DNA of 64,000 nt from Volvox africanus (GCA_030268105.1 BSDZ01000028.1:310001-374000), one strand, 5' to 3'; counted from the first letter of the stretch, positions 1 to 14,160 are shown. The notes: generated by a model not told the origin, from the sequence alone. Program-made: numbers and translations.

Positions 1-31
1 TCCCGCATAGGTTCGAATCCTGTCGACCGCG
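1..31 (+). tRNA. tRNA-Ser(CGA), 3' part only (cut by window edge)
   Basis: The first 31 bases equal the variable-arm end, T arm (loop TTCGAAT), 3' acceptor strand and G73 of the complete copies downstream. The 5' 50 bases lie outside the window. Confidence 0.93.
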
Positions 32-639
32 GCGCGCCTCCAGTCTTACATGATGTGATCATGACATCGAGCAACAGGAGTATGTGGGGGAGTGATGATG
101 ATGATATGATTAAAATGCATATATACGGCGCATGTCCAATGCTCTGCTGTGCATGTAAACCTGATGTTGCGGCCAACATGCTTCATAATTATATAGTGCC
201 AGGGTTGTATTCAGCCATCCATTCTATTGGTTCCCCTATAAATGCAATGGGCATGTGTACATACATACAGCAGGTTGATGGCCACCTGTCACATATGGCA
301 GGTTATAGTGCATAGTATAGTGTACATACAGCAGGTTGATGGCCACCTGTCATATTGCATGCAGACTAATCAGACATATCAGACATTTGCGCATAGCAGC
401 ATACACCTACATATCCTGCTGCCAGCCCACACACATGCCAAGCAGGCAACCTGCCAAGAGGCATGTATGGATCCAAGCTAATAAATGAACATCCTATGAA
501 TTCATACCGATCAAATTTCAAGCAAGGTACGCAGCAGGTGCTCGCTCCACGCTACATAAAAACAAACTTATACGTACACGTGTACAGGCTAGGTGTGGGG
601 CCACATTACATCTGCACACGCACAAACACAAAAACACAT

Positions 640-960
640 ACACACACATATATATATAATAACATAATATAATATGATATATGATATATGATATATGATA
701 TATGATATGATATAATATAGATATAGATATATTATATATTATTATATGATATAATAATAATTATTATAAGATATATATATAATATATATATATAGATAAT
801 ATATTATAATAATATAATATATATATATATTATAATAATATTTATATATATATTATTATATGATATGATATAATATAATATAATATAAGTATAACATATT
901 ATTATATATAATATATTATATATTATATATAAATGTATACACACATACACAAGCGCATAT
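640..960. repeat. AT-only microsatellite block (first of nine)
   Basis: Imperfect TA, ATATGAT and TAATAT repeats with no coding content, lying between the two tRNAs of each unit. Equivalent blocks begin near 3230, 5800, 8365, 10990, 13590, 16190 and 18785. A shortened form occurs at about 21,810-21,930. These blocks explain most of the length variation between units. Confidence 0.9.
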
Positions 961-1206
961 CTATGTACCAGATTTGGTTCTGCACGGCGCACCACGTTTA
1001 GGTAGGTGCACCTGCATGGTGCGTGCTATCTGTGTGAATATGTACATATTTCGTTCACATACACGTATGATGTACCAGACCGTACATGCAGATAGTTGTG
1101 TGACCCACAGAGCGATACAAGCAGAGGCGCGCATGGCCTCTCATACCACGACCTGCAGATACATTTTGGAGGGCTTGTGTCGTACAATAAATAGGGGAGT
1201 AAGAGG

Positions 1207-1287
1207 CGCGGTCGACAGGATTCGAACCTATGCGGGAGATCCCATCTGATTTCTAGTCAGACCCCTTAACCACTCGGGCACGACCGC
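1207..1287 (-). tRNA. tRNA-Ser(AGA)
   Basis: Read on the minus strand this is an 81-nt class II tRNA. The acceptor arm GCGGTCG/CGACCGC is fully paired, with discriminator G73. The D arm is CCC...GGG with GG in the loop. The anticodon stem is TCTGA/TCAGA with loop CTAGAAA, giving anticodon AGA (34-36). The long variable arm has stem GGGA/TCCC, and the T loop is TTCGAAT. There is no intron and no encoded CCA. A34 is expected to be edited to inosine, so it would read UCU and UCC, possibly UCA. No run of four or more T follows within about 80 nt, so a standard Pol III terminator is not visible. Confidence 0.96.
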
Positions 1288-2012
1288 ATGGGCTGTTCAA
1301 AAGGTGGCACAAACCGGCCCTGACCCACAGCGCGCGACGACCAGCCCGCACCTCAATCTCTGCAATCCAAACGAGCACCGTGCGTGTCTGGATGCACCAA
1401 GACACGTAGATAGCAGCAGCTGCAGTTCATTCTGAAAAGAAACACACGAAACGAAGCTCGTATGCACGAGCACACACGTAGGTGACAGCAGCAGGAAGAC
1501 ACGCACTAGCTAGAGTGGCTTTAGTTGTAGAAGAGTAAGGCGACAAGGACAGGACCACAGGGGTCAGGCGCCACGCAGGTGGCACCATATGATGACACAT
1601 CATGCGCACCTGCAGCTTTGCCGCTAGCTATCTACTTGATTGTACGAATCTCTGTCATCAATATCTTGATATAGATATACGTATATATATATATATATAT
1701 ATATATATGCATGTGTGTGTGTAGCAGCCATGTGTACGGCAGATACGGCACACGTTCGTTTCTGTCAACAATGATATAACATGCAAGACGCACCTTGGGT
1801 CGCACTTAGATCTGAGCACAACGTCTGTGCCTATTCAAGGGAGTTGAAGAAGCATATAATTCAAGCAAGGCAATTCAAGCAAGCCAATAAAGACGCCCAA
1901 CAAACAGCTTTGTGCGGTATGCATGCATTTCCACACATTTCAGTTTTTATACCATGTTTTCTATTTATTGCATTTCATCATATCATGTAGCTGGTTAGGA
2001 TATTAATTTGTT

Positions 2013-2297
2013 GTGTGTGGGATAGGGGGTACATCACCTGTGGCCACTAACCTGGCAGTCCCTACCTTCCCCGGTATTTCGAGGCACCCTCATCCGGTCT
2101 CCCATGCCGACTTCTCCGAATTCAGTGCTCTTCCCGGGTTCAGCACCCACCACGGGCATCCAGCGGAATCTGCCGAATCAACTAAGGCGTCAACTCCGCT
2201 CCTGGTCACCTCGCAGGTCACTATAATCGGGTCCTTCACCGTCCATCGACATGGGGGCACCCACGCCCTCTGCCTGTGGAGGGTCTTTGGCCCGCTC
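2013..2297 (+). repeat. Dispersed ~0.3 kb element, array-borne copy (first of eight)
   Basis: Starts in TGTGGGATAGGGGG and ends at GGCCCGCTC, followed by a TA tract. It is homologous, in opposite orientation, to the longer stand-alone copies at 21,456-21,800 and 32,854-33,187, but lacks their last ~70 bp. Equivalent positions start near 4583, 7149, 9768, 12366, 14971, 17568 and 20213. The open frame through it (TNLAVPTFPG and so on) is shared because the DNA is repeated; no protein family is recognised. Confidence 0.85.
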
Positions 2298-2533
2298 ATA
2301 TATATATATATATACGTGTGATATGTGTACATACAACTTTATTTCAAAAAACATGATAGGAACATGTGTATATGATGCACATTATAATGTGTGCATACCA
2401 TGCATCATCCAAAAGGTGAATGAATCAATGTGATCTGCACGGCAACATGTGCTTGGACAGCTCTCTAGGTAGATGGGGTTGTATTGTATTGTATTGTGTT
2501 ATGTGCGTTGGGGGGGATAGGCGTGCTGACAAT

Positions 2534-2614
2534 GCGGCCGTGCCCGAGTGGTTAAGGGGTCTGACTCGAAATCAGATGGGATTTCCCGCATAGGTTCGAA
2601 TCCTGTCGACCGCG
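2534..2614 (+). tRNA. tRNA-Ser(CGA)
   Basis: An 81-nt class II tRNA. The anticodon loop CTCGAAA on stem TCTGA/TCAGA gives anticodon CGA, reading UCG. Long variable arm GGGA/TCCC, T loop TTCGAAT and G73 are present, as in serine tRNAs. It differs from the minus-strand tRNA-Ser(AGA) of the same unit at only three positions: acceptor base 5 (C for T), base 34 (C for A) and one variable-arm base. The base-5 change leaves a C5-A68 mismatch in the acceptor stem (GCGGCCG against CGACCGC). No T4 run is seen in the next ~90 nt. Confidence 0.93.
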
Positions 2615-3778
2615 GCGCGCCTCCAGTCTTACATGATGTGATCATGACATCGAGCAACAGGAGTATGTGGGGGAGTGATGATGATGATATGATTAAAATG
2701 CATATATACGGCGCATGTCCAATGCTCTGCTGTGCATGTAAACCTGATGTTGCGGCCAACATGCTTCATAATTATATAGTGCCAGGGTTGTATTCAGCCA
2801 TCCATTCTATTGGTTCCCCTATAAATGCAATGGGCATGTGTACATACATACAGCAGGTTGATGGCCACCTGTCACATATGGCAGGTTATAGTGCATAGTA
2901 TAGTGTACATACAGCAGGTTGATGGCCACCTGTCATATTGCATGCAGACTAATCAGACATATCAGACATTTGCGCATAGCAGCATACACCTACATATCCT
3001 GCTGCCAGCCCACACACATGCCAAGCAGGCAACCTGCCAAGAGGCATGTATGGATCCAAGCTAATAAATGAACATCCTATGAATTCATACCGATCAAATT
3101 TCAAGCAAGGTACGCAGCAGGTGCTCGCTCCACGCTACATAAAAACAAACTTATACGTACACGTGTACAGGCTAGGTGTGGGGCCACATTACATCTGCAC
3201 ACGCACAAACACAAAAACACATACACACACATATATATATAATAACATAATATAATATGATATATGATATATGATATATGATATGATATAATATAGATAT
3301 AGATATATTATATATTATTATATGATATAATAATAATTATTATAAGATATATATAATATATATATAGATAATATATTATAATAATATAATATATATATAT
3401 ATTATAATAATATTTATATATATATTATTATATGATATGATATAATATAATATAATATAAGTATAACATATTATTATATATAATATATTATATATTATAT
3501 ATAAATGTATACACACATACACAAGCGCATATCTATGTACCAGATTTGGTTCTGCACGGCGCACCACGTTTAGGTAGGTGCACCTGCATGGTGCGTGCTA
3601 TCTGTGTGAATATGTACATATTTCGTTCACATACACGTATGATGTACCAGACCGTACATGCAGATAGTTGTGTGACCCACAGAGCGATACAAGCAGAGGC
3701 GCGCATGGCCTCTCATACCACGACCTGCAGATACATTTTGGAGGGCTTGTGTCGTACAATAAATAGGGGAGTAAGAGG

Positions 3779-3859
3779 CGCGGTCGACAGGATTCGAACC
3801 TATGCGGGAGATCCCATCTGATTTCTAGTCAGACCCCTTAACCACTCGGGCACGACCGC
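3779..3859 (-). tRNA. tRNA-Ser(AGA), unit 1
   Basis: Identical over 81 nt to the copy at 1207-1287. It converges with the + strand tRNA-Ser(CGA) at 2534, with 1,164 bp between the two genes. Confidence 0.96.
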
Positions 3860-5095
3860 ATGGGCTGATCAAAAGGTGGCACAAACCGGCCCTGACCCAC
3901 AGCGCGCGACGACCAGCCCGCACCTCAATCTCTGCAATCCAAACGAGCACCGTGCGTGTCTGGATGCACCAAGACACGTAGATAGCAGCAGCTGCAGTTC
4001 ATTCTGAAAAGAAACACACGAAACGAAGCTCGTATGCACGAGCACACACGTAGGTGACAGCAGCAGGAAGACACGCACTAGCTAGAGTGGCTTTAGTTGT
4101 AGAAGAGTAAGGCGACAAGGACAGGACCACAGGGGTCAGGCGCCACGCAGGTGGCACCATATGATGACACATCATGCGCACCTGCAGCTTTGCCGCTAGC
4201 TATCTACTTGATTGTACGAATCTCTGTCATCAATATCTTGATATAGATATACGTATATATATATATATATATATATATGCATGTGTGTGTGTAGCAGCCA
4301 TGTGTACGGCAGATACGGCACACGTTCGTTTCTGTCAACAATGATATAACATGCAAGACGCACCTTGGGTCGCACTTAGATCTGAGCACAACGTCTGTGC
4401 CTATTCAAGGGAGTTGAAAAAGCATATAATTCAAGCAAGGCAATTCAAGCAAGCCAATAAAGACGCCCAACAAACAGCTTTGTGCGGTATGCATGCATTT
4501 CCACACATTTCAGTTTTTATACCATGTTTTCTATTTATTGCATTTCATCATATCATGTAGCTGGTTAGGATATTAATTTGTTGTGTGTGGGATAGGGGGT
4601 ACATCACCTGTGGCCACTAACCTGGCAGTCCCTACCTTCCCCGGTATTTCGAGGCACCCTCATCCGGTCTCCCATGCCGACTTCTCCGAATTCAGTGCTC
4701 TTCCCGGGTTCAGCACCCACCACGGGCATCCAGCGGAATCTGCCGAATCAACTAAGGCGTCAACTCCGCTCCTGGTCACCTCGCAGGTCACTATAATCGG
4801 GTCCTTCACCGTCCATCGACATGGGGGCACCCACGCCCTCTGCCTGTGGAGGGTCTTTGGCCCGCTCATATATATACGTGTGATATGTGTACATACAACT
4901 TTATTTCAAAAAACATGATAGGAACATGTGTATATGATGCACATTATAATGTGTGCATACCATGCATCATCCAAAAGGTGAATGAATCAATGTGATCTGC
5001 ACGGCAACATGTGCTTGGACAGCTCTCTAGGTAGATGGGGTTGTATTGTATTGTATTGTGTTATGTGCGTTGGGGGGGATAGGCGTGCTGACAAT

Positions 5096-5176
5096 GCGGC
5101 CGTGCCCGAGTGGTTAAGGGGTCTGACTCGAAATCAGATGGGATTTCCCGCATAGGTTCGAATCCTGTCGACCGCG
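5096..5176 (+). tRNA. tRNA-Ser(CGA), unit 2
   Basis: Identical to 2534-2614, including the C5-A68 acceptor mismatch. It diverges from the AGA gene at 3779-3859 across 1,236 bp. Confidence 0.93.
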
Positions 5177-6340
5177 GCGCGCCTCCAGTCTTACATGATG
5201 TGATCATGACATCGAGCAACAGGAGTATGTGGGGGAGTGATGATGATGATATGATTAAAATGCATATATACGGCGCATGTCCAATGCTCTGCTGTGCATG
5301 TAAACCTGATGTTGCGGCCAACATGCTTCATAATTATATAGTGCCAGGGTTGTATTCAGCCATCCATTCTATTGGTTCCCCTATAAATGCAATGGGCATG
5401 TGTACATACATACAGCAGGTTGATGGCCACCTGTCACATATGGCAGGTTATAGTGCATAGTATAGTGTACATACAGCAGGTTGATGGCCACCTGTCATAT
5501 TGCATGCAGACTAATCAGACATATCAGACATTTGCGCATAGCAGCATACACCTACATATCCTGCTGCCAGCCCACACACATGCCAAGCAGGCAACCTGCC
5601 AAGAGGCATGTATGGATCCAAGCTAATAAATGAACATCCTATGAATTCATACCGATCAAATTTCAAGCAAGGTACGCAGCAGGTGCTCGCTCCACGCTAC
5701 ATAAAAACAAACTTATACGTACACGTGTACAGGCTAGGTGTGGGGCCACATTACATCTGCACACGCACAAACACAAAAACACATACACACACATATATAT
5801 ATAATAACATAATATAATATGATATATGATATATGATATATGATATGATATAATATAGATATAGATATATTATATATTATTATATGATATAATAATAATT
5901 ATTATAAGATATATATAATATATATATAGATAATATATTATAATAATATAATATATATATATATTATAATAATATTTATATATATATTATTATATGATAT
6001 GATATAATATAATATAATATAAGTATAACATATTATTATATATAATATATTATATATTATATATAAATGTATACACACATACACAAGCGCATATCTATGT
6101 ACCAGATTTGGTTCTGCACGGCGCACCACGTTTAGGTAGGTGCACCTGCATGGTGCGTGCTATCTGTGTGAATATGTACATATTTCGTTCACATACACGT
6201 ATGATGTACCAGACCGTACATGCAGATAGTTGTGTGACCCACAGAGCGATACAAGCAGAGGCGCGCATGGCCTCTCATACCACGACCTGCAGATACATTT
6301 TGGAGGGCTTGTGTCGTACAATAAATAGGGGAGTAAGAGG

Positions 6341-6421
6341 CGCGGTCGACAGGATTCGAACCTATGCGGGAGATCCCATCTGATTTCTAGTCAGACCCCT
6401 TAACCACTCGGGCACGACCGC
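6341..6421 (-). tRNA. tRNA-Ser(AGA), unit 2
   Basis: Identical to 1207-1287. Its 5' flank has the variant ggctgctc, where other units have ggctgttc or ggctgatc. Confidence 0.96.
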
Positions 6422-6815
6422 ATGGGCTGCTCAAAAGGTGGCACAAACCGGCCCTGACCCACAGCGCGCGACGACCAGCCCGCACCTCAATCTCTGCAAT
6501 CCAAACGAGCACCGTGCGTGTCTGGATGCACCAAGACACGTAGATAGCAGCAGCTGCAGTTCATTCTGAAAAGAAACACACGAAACGAAGCTCGTATGCA
6601 CGAGCACACACGTAGGTGACAGCAGCAGGAAGACACGCACTAGCTAGAGTGGCTTTAGTTGTAGAAGAGTAAGGCGACAAGGACAGGACCACAGGGGTCA
6701 GGCGCCACGCAGGTGGCACCATATGATGACACATCATGCGCACCTGCAGCTTTGCCGCTAGCTATCTACTTGATTGTACGAATCTCTGTCATCAATATCT
6801 TGATATAGATATACG

Positions 6816-6847
<32 letters not shown>

Positions 6848-7669
6848 TGTGTGTGTGTAGCAGCCATGTGTACGGCAGATACGGCACACGTTCGTTTCTG
6901 TCAACAATGATATAACATGCAAGACGCACCTTGGGTCGCACTTAGATCTGAGCACAACGTCTGTGCCTATTCAAGGGAGTTGAAGAAGCATATAATTCAA
7001 GCAAGGCAATTCAAGCAAGCCAATAAAGACGCCCAACAAACAGCTTTGTGCGGTATGCATGCATTTCCACACATTTCAGTTTTTATACCATGTTTTCTAT
7101 TTATTGCATTTCATCATATCATGTAGCTGGTTAGGATATTAATTTGTTGTGTGTGGGATAGGGGGTACATCACCTGTGGCCACTAACCTGGCAGTCCCTA
7201 CCTTCCCCGGTATTTCGAGGCACCCTCATCCGGTCTCCCATGCCGACTTCTCCGAATTCAGTGCTCTTCCCGGGTTCAGCACCCACCACGGGCATCCAGC
7301 GGAATCTGCCGAATCAACTAAGGCGTCAACTCCGCTCCTGGTCACCTCGCAGGTCACTATAATCGGGTCCTTCACCGTCCATCGACATGGGGGCACCCAC
7401 GCCCTCTGCCTGTGGAGGGTCTTTGGCCCGCTCATATATATATATATATACGTGTGATATGTGTACATACAACTTTATTTCAAAAAACATGATAGGAACA
7501 TGTGTATATCATGCACATTATAATGTGTGCATACCATGCATCATCCAAAAGGTGAATGAATCAATGTGATCTGCACGGCAACATGTGCTTGGACAGCTCT
7601 CTAGGTAGATGGGGTTGTATTGTATTGTATTGTGTTATGTGCGTTGGGGGGGATAGGCGTGCTGACAAT

Positions 7670-7750
7670 GCGGCCGTGCCCGAGTGGTTAAGGGGTCTGA
7701 CTCGAAATCAGATGGGATTTCCCGCATAGGTTCGAATCCTGTCGACCGCG
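7670..7750 (+). tRNA. tRNA-Ser(CGA), unit 3
   Basis: Identical to 2534-2614. This unit carries the 2-bp deletion variant (tgcattaaac for tgcatgtaaac) about 120 bp downstream of the tRNA. Confidence 0.93.
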
Positions 7751-8975
7751 GCGCGCCTCCAGTCTTACATGATGTGATCATGACATCGAGCAACAGGAGT
7801 ATGTGGGGGAGTGATGATGATGATATGATTAAAATGCATATATACGGCGCATGTCCAATGCTCTGCTGTGCATTAAACCTGATGTTGCGGCCAACATGCT
7901 TCATAATTATATAGTGCCAGGGTTGTATTCAGCCATCCATTCTATTGGTTCCCCTATAAATGCAATGGGCATGTGTACATACATACAGCAGGTTGATGGC
8001 CACCTGTCACATATGGCAGGTTATAGTGCATAGTATAGTGTACATACAGCAGGTTGATGGCCACCTGTCATATTGCATGCAGACTAATCAGACATATCAG
8101 ACATTTGCGCATAGCAGCATACACCTACATATCCTGCTGCCAGCCCACACACATGCCAAGCAGGCAACCTGCCAAGAGGCATGTATGGATCCAAGCTAAT
8201 AAATGAACATCCTATGAATTCATACCGATCAAATTTCAAGCAAGGTACGCAGCAGGTGCTCGCTCCACGCTACATAAAAACAAACTTATACGTACACGTG
8301 TACAGGCTAGGTGTGGGGCCACATTACATCTGCACACGCACAAACACAAAAACACATACACACACATATATATATAATAACATAATATAATATGATATAT
8401 GATATATGATATATGATATATGATATAATATAGATATAGATATATTATATATTATATATTATTATATGATATAATAATAATTATTATAAGATATATATAA
8501 TATATATATATATAATATATTATAATAATATATAATATATATATATATTATAATAATATTTATATATATATTATTATATGATATGATATGATATGATATA
8601 ATATAATATGATATATGATATATGATATATGATATGATATAATATAATATAATATAAGTATAACATATTATTATATATAATATATTATATATTATATATA
8701 AATGTATACACACATACACAAGCGCATATCTATGTACCAGATTTGGTTCTGCACGGCGCACCACGTTTAGGTAGGTGCACCTGCATGGTGCGTGCTATCT
8801 GTGTGAATATGTACATATTTCGTTCACATACACGTATGATGTACCAGACCGTACATGCAGATAGTTGTGTGACCCACAGAGCGATACAAGCAGAGGCGCG
8901 CATGGCCTCTCATACCACGACCTGCAGATACATTTTGGAGGGCTTGTGTCGTACAATAAATAGGGGAGTAAGAGG

Positions 8976-9056
8976 CGCGGTCGACAGGATTCGAACCTAT
9001 GCGGGAGATCCCATCTGATTTCTAGTCAGACCCCTTAACCACTCGGGCACGACCGC
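8976..9056 (-). tRNA. tRNA-Ser(AGA), unit 3
   Basis: Identical to 1207-1287. Its 5' flank is of the gatc type. Confidence 0.96.
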
Positions 9057-10293
9057 ATGGGCTGATCAAAAGGTGGCACAAACCGGCCCTGACCCACAGC
9101 GCGCGACGACCAGCCCGCACCTCAATCTCTGCAATCCAAACGAGCACCGTGCGTGTCTGGATGCACCAAGACACGTAGATAGCAGCAGCTGCAGTTCATT
9201 CTGAAAAGAAACACACGAAACGAAGCTCGTATGCACGAGCACACACGTAGGTGACAGCAGCAGGAAGACACGCACTAGCTAGAGTGGCTTTAGTTGTAGA
9301 AGAGTAAGGCGACAAGGACAGGACCACAGGGGTCAGGCGCCACGCAGGTGGCACCATATGATGACACATCATGCGCACCTGCAGCTTTGCCGCTAGCTAT
9401 CTACTTGATTGTACGAATCTCTGTCATCAATATCTTGATATATATATATATATATATATATGCATGTGTGTGTGTAGCAGCCATGTGTACGGCAGATACG
9501 GCACACGTTCGTTTCTGTCAACAATGATATAACATGCAAGACGCACCTTGGGTCGCACTTAGATCTGAGCACAACGTCTGTGCCTATTCAAGGGAGTTGA
9601 AAAAGCATATAATTCAAGCAAGGCAATTCAAGCAAGCCAATAAAGACGCCCAACAAACAGCTTTGTGCGGTATGCATGCATTTCCACACATTTCAGTTTT
9701 TATACCATGTTTTCTATTTATTGCATTTCATCATATCATGTAGCTGGTTAGGATATTAATTTGTTGTGTGTGGGATAGGGGGGTACATCACCTGTGGCCA
9801 CTAACCTGGCAGTCCCTACCTTCCCCGGTATTTCGAGGCACCCTCATCCGGTCTCCCATGCCGACTTCTCCGAATTCAGTGCTCTTCCCGGGTTCAGCAC
9901 CCACCACGGGCATCCAGCGGAATCTGCCGAATCAACTAAGGCGTCAACTCCGCTCCTGGTCACCTCGCAGGTCACTATAATCGGGTCCTTCACCGTCCAT
10001 CGACATGGGGGCACCCACGCCCTCTGCCTGTGGAGGGTCTTTGGCCCGCTCATATATATATATATATATATATACGTGTGATATGTGTACATACAACTTT
10101 ATTTCAAAAAACATGATAGGAACATGTGTATATGATGCACATTATAATGTGTGCATACCATGCATCATCCAAAAGGTGAATGAATCAATGTGATCTGCAC
10201 GGCAACATGTGCTTGGACAGCTCTCTAGGTAGATGGGGTTGTATTGTATTGTATTGTGTTGTGTGCGTTGCGGGGGATAGGCGTGCTGACAAT

Positions 10294-10374
10294 GCGGCCG
10301 TGCCCGAGTGGTTAAGGGGTCTGACTCGAAATCAGATGGGATTTCCCGCATAGGTTCGAATCCTGTCGACCGCG
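10294..10374 (+). tRNA. tRNA-Ser(CGA), unit 4
   Basis: Identical to 2534-2614. The upstream flank has the variant gttgcggggg in place of gttggggggg. Confidence 0.93.
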
Positions 10375-11559
10375 GCGCGCCTCCAGTCTTACATGATGTG
10401 ATCATGACATCGAGCAACAGGAGTATGTGGGGGAGTGATGATGATGATATGATTAAAATGCATATATACGGCGCATGTCCAATGCTCTGCTGTGCATTAA
10501 ACCTGATGTTGCGGCCAACATGCTTCATAATTATATAGTGCCAGGGTTGTATTCAGCCATCCATTCTATTGGTTCCCCTATAAATGCAATGGGCATGTGT
10601 ACATACATACAGCAGGTTGATGGCCACCTGTCACATATGGCAGGTTATAGTGCATAGTATAGTGTACATACAGCAGGTTGATGGCCACCTGTCATATTGC
10701 ATGCAGACTAATCAGACATATCAGACATTTGCGCATAGCAGCATACACCTACATATCCTGCTGCCAGCCCACACACATGCCAAGCAGGCAACCTGCCAAG
10801 AGGCATGTATGGATCCAAGCTAATAAATGAACATCCTATGAATTCATACCGATCAAATTTCAAGCAAGGTACGCAGCAGGTGCTCGCTCCACGCTACATA
10901 AAAACAAACTTATACGTACACGTGTACAGGCTAGGTGTGGGGCCACATTACATCTGCACACGCACAAACACAAAAACACATACACACACATATATATAAT
11001 AACATAATATAATATGATATATGATATATGATATATGATATATGATATATGATATGATATAATATAGATATAGATATAGATATATTATATATTATTATAT
11101 GATATAATAATAATTATTATAAGATATATATATATAATATATATATAGATAATATATTATAATAATATATAATATATATATTATAATAATATTTATATAT
11201 ATATATTATTATATGATATGATATAATATAATATAATATAAGTATAACATATTATTATATATAATATATTATATATTATATATAAATGTATACACACATA
11301 CACAAGCGCATATCTATGTACCAGATTTGGTTCTGCACGGCGCACCACGTTTAGGTAGGTGCACCTGCATGGTGCGTGCTATCTGTGTGAATATGTACAT
11401 ATTTCGTTCACATACACGTATGATGTACCAGACCGTACATGCAGATAGTTGTGTGACCCACAGAGCGATACAAGCAGAGGCGCGCATGGCCTCTCATACC
11501 ACGACCTGCAGATACATTTTGGAGGGCTTGTGTCGTACAATAAATAGGGGAGTAAGAGG

Positions 11560-11640
11560 CGCGGTCGACAGGATTCGAACCTATGCGGGAGATCCCATCT
11601 GATTTCTAGTCAGACCCCTTAACCACTCGGGCACGACCGC
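11560..11640 (-). tRNA. tRNA-Ser(AGA), unit 4
   Basis: Identical to 1207-1287, with the gatc-type 5' flank. Confidence 0.96.
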
Positions 11641-12891
11641 ATGGGCTGATCAAAAGGTGGCACAAACCGGCCCTGACCCACAGCGCGCGACGACCAGCCC
11701 GCACCTCAATCTCTGCAATCCAAACGAGCACCGTGCGTGTCTGGATGCACCAAGACACGTAGATAGCAGCAGCTGCAGTTCATTCTGAAAAGAAACACAC
11801 GAAACGAAGCTCGTATGCACGAGCACACACGTAGGTGACAGCAGCAGGAAGACACGCACTAGCTAGAGTGGCTTTAGTTGTAGAAGAGTAAGGCGACAAG
11901 GACAGGACCACAGGGGTCAGGCGCCACGCAGGTGGCACCATATGATGACACATCATGCGCACCTGCAGCTTTGCCGCTAGCTATCTACTTGATTGTACGA
12001 ATCTCTGTCATCAATATCTTGATATAGATATACGTATATATATATATATATATATATATGCATGTGTGTGTGTAGCAGCCATGTGTACGGCAGATACGGC
12101 ACACGTTCGTTTCTGTCAACAATGATATAACATGCAAGACGCACCTTGGGTCGCACTTAGATCTGAGCACAACGTCTGTGCCTATTCAAGGGAGTTGAAA
12201 AAGCATATAATTCAAGCAAGGCAATTCAAGCAAGCCAATAAAGACGCCCAACAAACAGCTTTGTGCGGTATGCATGCATTTCCACACATTTCAGTTTTTA
12301 TACCATGTTTTCTATTTATTGCATTTCATCATATCATGTAGCTGGTTAGGATATTAATTTGTTGTGTGTGGGATAGGGGGGTACATCACCTGTGGCCACT
12401 AACCTGGCAGTCCCTACCTTCCCCGGTATTTCGAGGCACCCTCATCCGGTCTCCCATGCCGACTTCTCCGAATTCAGTGCTCTTCCCGGGTTCAGCACCC
12501 ACCACGGGCATCCAGCGGAATCTGCCGAATCAACTAAGGCGTCAACTCCGCTCCTGGTCACCTCGCAGGTCACTATAATCGGGTCCTTCACCGTCCATCG
12601 ACATGGGGGCACCCACGCCCTCTGCCTGTGGAGGGTCTTTGGCCCGCTCATATATATATATATATATATATACGTGTGATATGTGTACATACAACTTTAT
12701 TTCAAAAAACATGATAGGAACATGTGTATATGATGCACATTATAATGTGTGCATACCATGCATCATCCAAAAGGTGAATGAATCAATGTGATCTGCACGG
12801 CAACATGTGCTTGGACAGCTCTCTAGGTAGATGGGGTTGTATTGTATTGTATTGTGTTGTGTGCGTTGCGGGGGATAGGCGTGCTGACAAT

Positions 12892-12972
12892 GCGGCCGTG
12901 CCCGAGTGGTTAAGGGGTCTGACTCGAAATCAGATGGGATTTCCCGCATAGGTTCGAATCCTGTCGACCGCG
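12892..12972 (+). tRNA. tRNA-Ser(CGA), unit 5
   Basis: Identical to 2534-2614. The upstream flank again has the gttgcggggg variant. The downstream flank is the undeleted tgcatgtaaac form. Confidence 0.93.
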
Positions 12973-14160
12973 GCGCGCCTCCAGTCTTACATGATGTGAT
13001 CATGACATCGAGCAACAGGAGTATGTGGGGGAGTGATGATGATGATATGATTAAAATGCATATATACGGCGCATGTCCAATGCTCTGCTGTGCATGTAAA
13101 CCTGATGTTGCGGCCAACATGCTTCATAATTATATAGTGCCAGGGTTGTATTCAGCCATCCATTCTATTGGTTCCCCTATAAATGCAATGGGCATGTGTA
13201 CATACATACAGCAGGTTGATGGCCACCTGTCACATATGGCAGGTTATAGTGCATAGTATAGTGTACATACAGCAGGTTGATGGCCACCTGTCATATTGCA
13301 TGCAGACTAATCAGACATATCAGACATTTGCGCATAGCAGCATACACCTACATATCCTGCTGCCAGCCCACACACATGCCAAGCAGGCAACCTGCCAAGA
13401 GGCATGTATGGATCCAAGCTAATAAATGAACATCCTATGAATTCATACCGATCAAATTTCAAGCAAGGTACGCAGCAGGTGCTCGCTCCACGCTACATAA
13501 AAACAAACTTATACGTACACGTGTACAGGCTAGGTGTGGGGCCACATTACATCTGCACACGCACAAACACAAAAACACATACACACACATATATATAATA
13601 ACATAATATAATATGATATATGATATATGATATATGATATATGATATATGATATGATATAATATAGATATAGATATAGATATATTATATATTATTATATG
13701 ATATAATAATAATTATTATAAGATATATATATATAATATATATATAGATAATATATTATAATAATATATATAATATATATATTATAATAATATTTATATA
13801 TATATATTATTATATGATATGATATAATATAATATAATATAAGTATAACATATTATTATATATAATATATTATATATTATATATAAATGTATACACACAT
13901 ACACAAGCGCATATCTATGTACCAGATTTGGTTCTGCACGGCGCACCACGTTTAGGTAGGTGCACCTGCATGGTGCGTGCTATCTGTGTGAATATGTACA
14001 TATTTCGTTCACATACACGTATGATGTACCAGACCGTACATGCAGATAGTTGTGTGACCCACAGAGCGATACAAGCAGAGGCGCGCATGGCCTCTCATAC
14101 CACGACCTGCAGATACATTTTGGAGGGCTTGTGTCGTACAATAAATAGGGGAGTAAGAGG

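Noticed and set aside
974..1249. 91-codon frame repeated in each unit ending in RIRTYAGDPI
   Set aside because: Its end is the antisense of tRNA-Ser(AGA); frame and tRNA cannot both be constrained, and the tRNA is clear.
2013..2321. Recurrent frame of ~100 codons (TNLAVPTFPGISRHPHPVS) in every array unit and elsewhere
   Set aside because: It repeats because the DNA element repeats. Stand-alone copies contain the frame in reverse orientation without a start context, and no protein family is recognised.
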